From Mycobacterium sp. (lineage in GTDB: Bacteria; Actinomycetota; Actinomycetes; Mycobacteriales; Mycobacteriaceae), in contig JAHFVB010000005.1 of assembly GCA_023264755.1 (NCBI GenBank), forward strand, positions 12,236 to 27,554: a DNA stretch of 15,319 bases, given 5' to 3'. Position 1 is the first letter of the stretch, and every line of letters begins with the position of its first letter. Of the stretch, positions 13,605 to 15,319 are shown piece by piece. A program made the position numbers and the translations under genes. The notes beneath the pieces were generated by a model that saw only the letters and a list, made by a program, of their open reading frames with translations, was not told the origin of the DNA and did no database searches.

Positions 13605-14404
13605 CCGGCGTCGCCGTCGTCACCGGTGGTGCCAGCGGAATTGGCCTTGCCTTCGCCCGCGCGTACGCCGCGAGAGGCGTGCGCGTGGTGATCGCCGACA
13701 TCGACGAATCTGCGATGGAGCGAGCTCGCGCTCAGCTCTGGGAGCAGGGCGCCAAGGTCGAGTGCGTGCGGGTCGACCTTCAAGATGCAGGATCGGTCGC
13801 CGAGCTCGGCGAGGTCGCCGCAGGGTTTGGAACGCTCGGCGCAGTCTGCCTGAACGCCGGAGTCACGTCGGCGGGAACGGCAGTGTGGGAAACAGCTGAC
13901 GCCACTTACAATTTCGTAGTGGGAGTGAATCTACGAGGTCTGTTCCACGGCATCAAGGCATTTGTTCCGAGGCTCGTGGAGCAGGGGAGTGCCGCCGACC
14001 TAGTGATCACCGCGTCGATGGCAGGAATGGTGGCGTCGCCCTACAGCGGTGTGTATGCCGCTAGCAAGGCGGGGGCGATAGCGCTGGCGAAGGCGTTGCG
14101 TGCCGAACTTGCGATGGTGGCGCCGTCGGTCCGGGTGGTACTGCTGAACCCGGGAATGGTGAAGACCAATCTCATCCGGACCTCTGCTGCGCAACTGCTC
14201 ATCGACGGGTCGATATCCGACGATCTCGTGGGCGGAATGCACGACGTGCTCAATCAATCGGGAGTGGAACCGGACGTGGCCGTGGCGTGGGCCTTACACG
14301 CATTGGAGGAGAGGACGTTCTGGGCGTTGCCCGCAGCGGGCGATCCCTTTGTGGCGATGCTGGATGCCGAACTCACCGAACTGCGCAACGTGAGTGCCGG
14401 GTGA
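13601..14404 (+). CDS. SDR-family oxidoreductase
   Basis: The 267-residue classical short-chain dehydrogenase has TGGASGIG (8-15), an Asp after the second strand (IADIDE) that favours NAD(H) over NADP(H), NAG at 85-87, and the catalytic set N110, S139, Y152 and K156 (YAASK). It would oxidise an alcohol or reduce a carbonyl; in this operon an aldehyde or alcohol linked to the CAR product is a reasonable candidate. The ATG overlaps the monooxygenase stop by four bases (13601-13604), making it the third coupled gene. It ends four bases from the convergent TetR gene, with no terminator between them. Confidence 0.92.
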   Translation: MTGVAVVTGGASGIGLAFARAYAARGVRVVIADIDESAMERARAQLWEQGAKVECVRVDLQDAGSVAELGEVAAGFGTLGAVCLNAGVTSAGTAVWETADATYNFVVGVNLRGLFHGIKAFVPRLVEQGSAADLVITASMAGMVASPYSGVYAASKAGAIALAKALRAELAMVAPSVRVVLLNPGMVKTNLIRTSAAQLLIDGSISDDLVGGMHDVLNQSGVEPDVAVAWALHALEERTFWALPAAGDPFVAMLDAELTELRNVSAG

Positions 14405-14408
14405 CGTG

Positions 14409-15101
14409 TCAGCGACTAGGCCGCCGAGTCTTCGCCTTCGCCTTCGCCTTGGTCTTGGTCTTCGACGATCGCTCGCGCTGACTGGCATCGAGGTGGTCAC
14501 CGATGAGCGCGGCCATCGCCTTTTGCTCGGACATCGTGGGAAGCGGATCGCTCATGACCATCTGCGCGACCATCATGCCCACCGGGCTGGACCACAGCAG
14601 GTTGGCGATCGCCGCCGAGTGGTGTGTGCTGCCGCTAAGAACCTCACCGATTCGGCCGATGGCACTGAGGATTCCGGCCAGCTGGTCGGCGGTCAGCGTT
14701 CCCTTCATGGCACGGGTGGCGATGAGGATCTCCAGGGCCGTCATGGACGTGGGGCTGAAGAACACATCCCAGGCAGCCGCAGTCAGCGTATCGGCTTGCT
14801 CCTTGGGATCGCTCACTTGGGCAGCAGCGTCGGCGATCTGTTCCAGCGACGCGGTCAGGGTGGCGTTGGCATGCTCAATGACGGCGGTGAGCAGTCCTTC
14901 GCGATCACCGAAGTAGTACTGGATGACTCCCCAGCTCACACCAGCACGGTCGATGATGTGTCGGGTGCTTGCCGCCGCGAAGCCCTCTTCCCGGATGCAG
15001 CGGATCGTCTCGTCGATCACCAGCGCCCGTGTTCGTTCCCCCCGTTCCTGGGCGCGCGCGTTCTGGTGCCGTACCGGGCGGGATCCAGCTTTGGCCGTCA
15101 T
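14409..15101 (-). CDS. TetR-family transcriptional regulator with Lys-rich tail
   Basis: The 230-residue protein has a TetR N-terminal DNA-binding domain: helix RTRALVIDETIRCIREEGF, then the helix-turn-helix STRHIIDRAGVSWGVIQYYFGD (about 45-66), the family signature. The remaining all-helical part is the ligand-binding and dimer domain, with no recognisable ligand. The C-terminus is an unusual Lys/Ala/Thr tail (KTKTKAKAKAKTRR, about 214-227). The ATG at 15101 lacks a clear ribosome site; the frame before it is closed. As the only regulator in the cluster it is the leading candidate for the protein that binds the three operators, although no copy of the operator was found in its own upstream region, so self-regulation through that motif is not seen. 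Confidence 0.9.
   Translation of the reverse strand: MTAKAGSRPVRHQNARAQERGERTRALVIDETIRCIREEGFAAASTRHIIDRAGVSWGVIQYYFGDREGLLTAVIEHANATLTASLEQIADAAAQVSDPKEQADTLTAAAWDVFFSPTSMTALEILIATRAMKGTLTADQLAGILSAIGRIGEVLSGSTHHSAAIANLLWSSPVGMMVAQMVMSDPLPTMSEQKAMAALIGDHLDASQRERSSKTKTKAKAKAKTRRPSR
14429..14463. repeat. CTTCGC/CTTGGT hexamer repeat coding the TetR Lys-rich tail
   Basis: Near-identical hexamers (TTCGCC three times, then TTGGTC-type units) lie at the 3' end of the regulator gene and encode the alternating Lys-Ala and Lys-Thr tail. Such a tract can vary in length by slippage, and a change of whole units would keep the frame. Confidence 0.6.
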
Positions 15102-15297
15102 GGTTACTACATCACCACACCTGGTGCCAGAGCTGCCAGCGTGACGGCGGCGGAGTCGCGCATGAACCGTGGCCGTGTCACGCCGTCGGTCGCCATGGGC
15201 CCGCTTAGCATGAGTTCACGGCGCGAGTAGTCAGCCCGTGCGACACGTCGGCCGGCAGGCTGGTGGGCCAACGCGACCAGGAATGAGGAGGGATGCC
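15102..15297. other. Divergent intergenic region between TetR and the next gene
   Basis: This 196-bp stretch should hold the promoters of the regulator (minus) and the gene starting at 15298 (plus). A minus-strand frame crosses it but ends just before the TetR start and looks like chance. I see no copy of the 19-bp operator and no clear TTGACA-type promoter. Confidence 0.4.
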
Positions 15298-15319
15298 ATG
15301 GCTGCTCCGGCATCTAAAC
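15298..15319 (+). CDS. Start of an unidentified gene (cut by window end)
   Basis: An ATG at 15298 follows GAGGAG (15285-15290) at a 7-nt spacing and begins MAAPASK before the window ends. Another ATG at 15293 lies too close to the ribosome site. Seven residues are too few to assign a function. Confidence 0.55.

Noticed and set aside
15107..15313. 68-aa minus-strand frame upstream of the TetR gene
   Set aside because: Crosses the divergent promoter region and overlaps the next gene's start; no ribosome site or recognisable motif.

Overview
The window looks like a chromosomal segment of a fast-growing Mycobacterium (Mycolicibacterium-type actinobacterium). It is GC-rich, GTG starts and TANNNT-type -10 boxes are common, and the first third follows the M. 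tuberculosis order Rv0991c-Rv0996. Assignments rest on reading the translated sequence; no database search was possible.

Region 1 (1-5084) is conserved core. On the minus strand lie the start of a zinc-ribbon chaperone gene (ruc/Rv0991c-like), preceded by a near-consensus CIRCE element (HrcA operator), and a 5-formyltetrahydrofolate cyclo-ligase. Divergent from these run galU, a MoeA/gephyrin-like gene (moeA1, the Glp type), a RimJ-like acetyltransferase and a three-helix membrane protein with a long acidic segment (Rv0996/GlpR type). The last gene follows a leader with two perfect palindromes.

Region 2 (5085-5704) is a tRNA boundary. A tRNA-Ala(CGC) with encoded CCA is followed by a 15-bp perfect hairpin terminator, then about 400 bp of decayed DNA in which the C-terminal end of an IS481-like transposase can be suspected.

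Region 3 (5705-15319) looks accessory. It holds a PaaI-like hotdog thioesterase; a minus-strand pair (an unknown 73-aa protein and a hydroxyacyl-CoA-dehydrogenase-like SDR); a carboxylic acid reductase (CAR, about 1174 aa); a translationally coupled operon of a dihydrodipicolinate-reductase-like dehydrogenase, a luciferase-like flavin monooxygenase and a second SDR; and a convergent TetR repressor. The window ends seven codons into another gene.

The main discovery is a 19-bp palindromic operator, TTATTAAG-N3-CTWAACAA, occurring three times and only in the three promoter regions of this cluster. In the two plus-strand promoters it begins 2-3 bp after the -10 box of a TTGACA promoter, covering the expected start site. 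In the divergent promoter it fills the spacer. The three transcription units therefore look like one regulon, plausibly controlled by the adjacent TetR. Functionally the cluster suggests activation and reduction of a carboxylic acid to an aldehyde by CAR, with the aldehyde passed to the amine-dehydrogenase-like enzyme, the luciferase-like monooxygenase and/or SDRs. The substrate cannot be read from the sequence.
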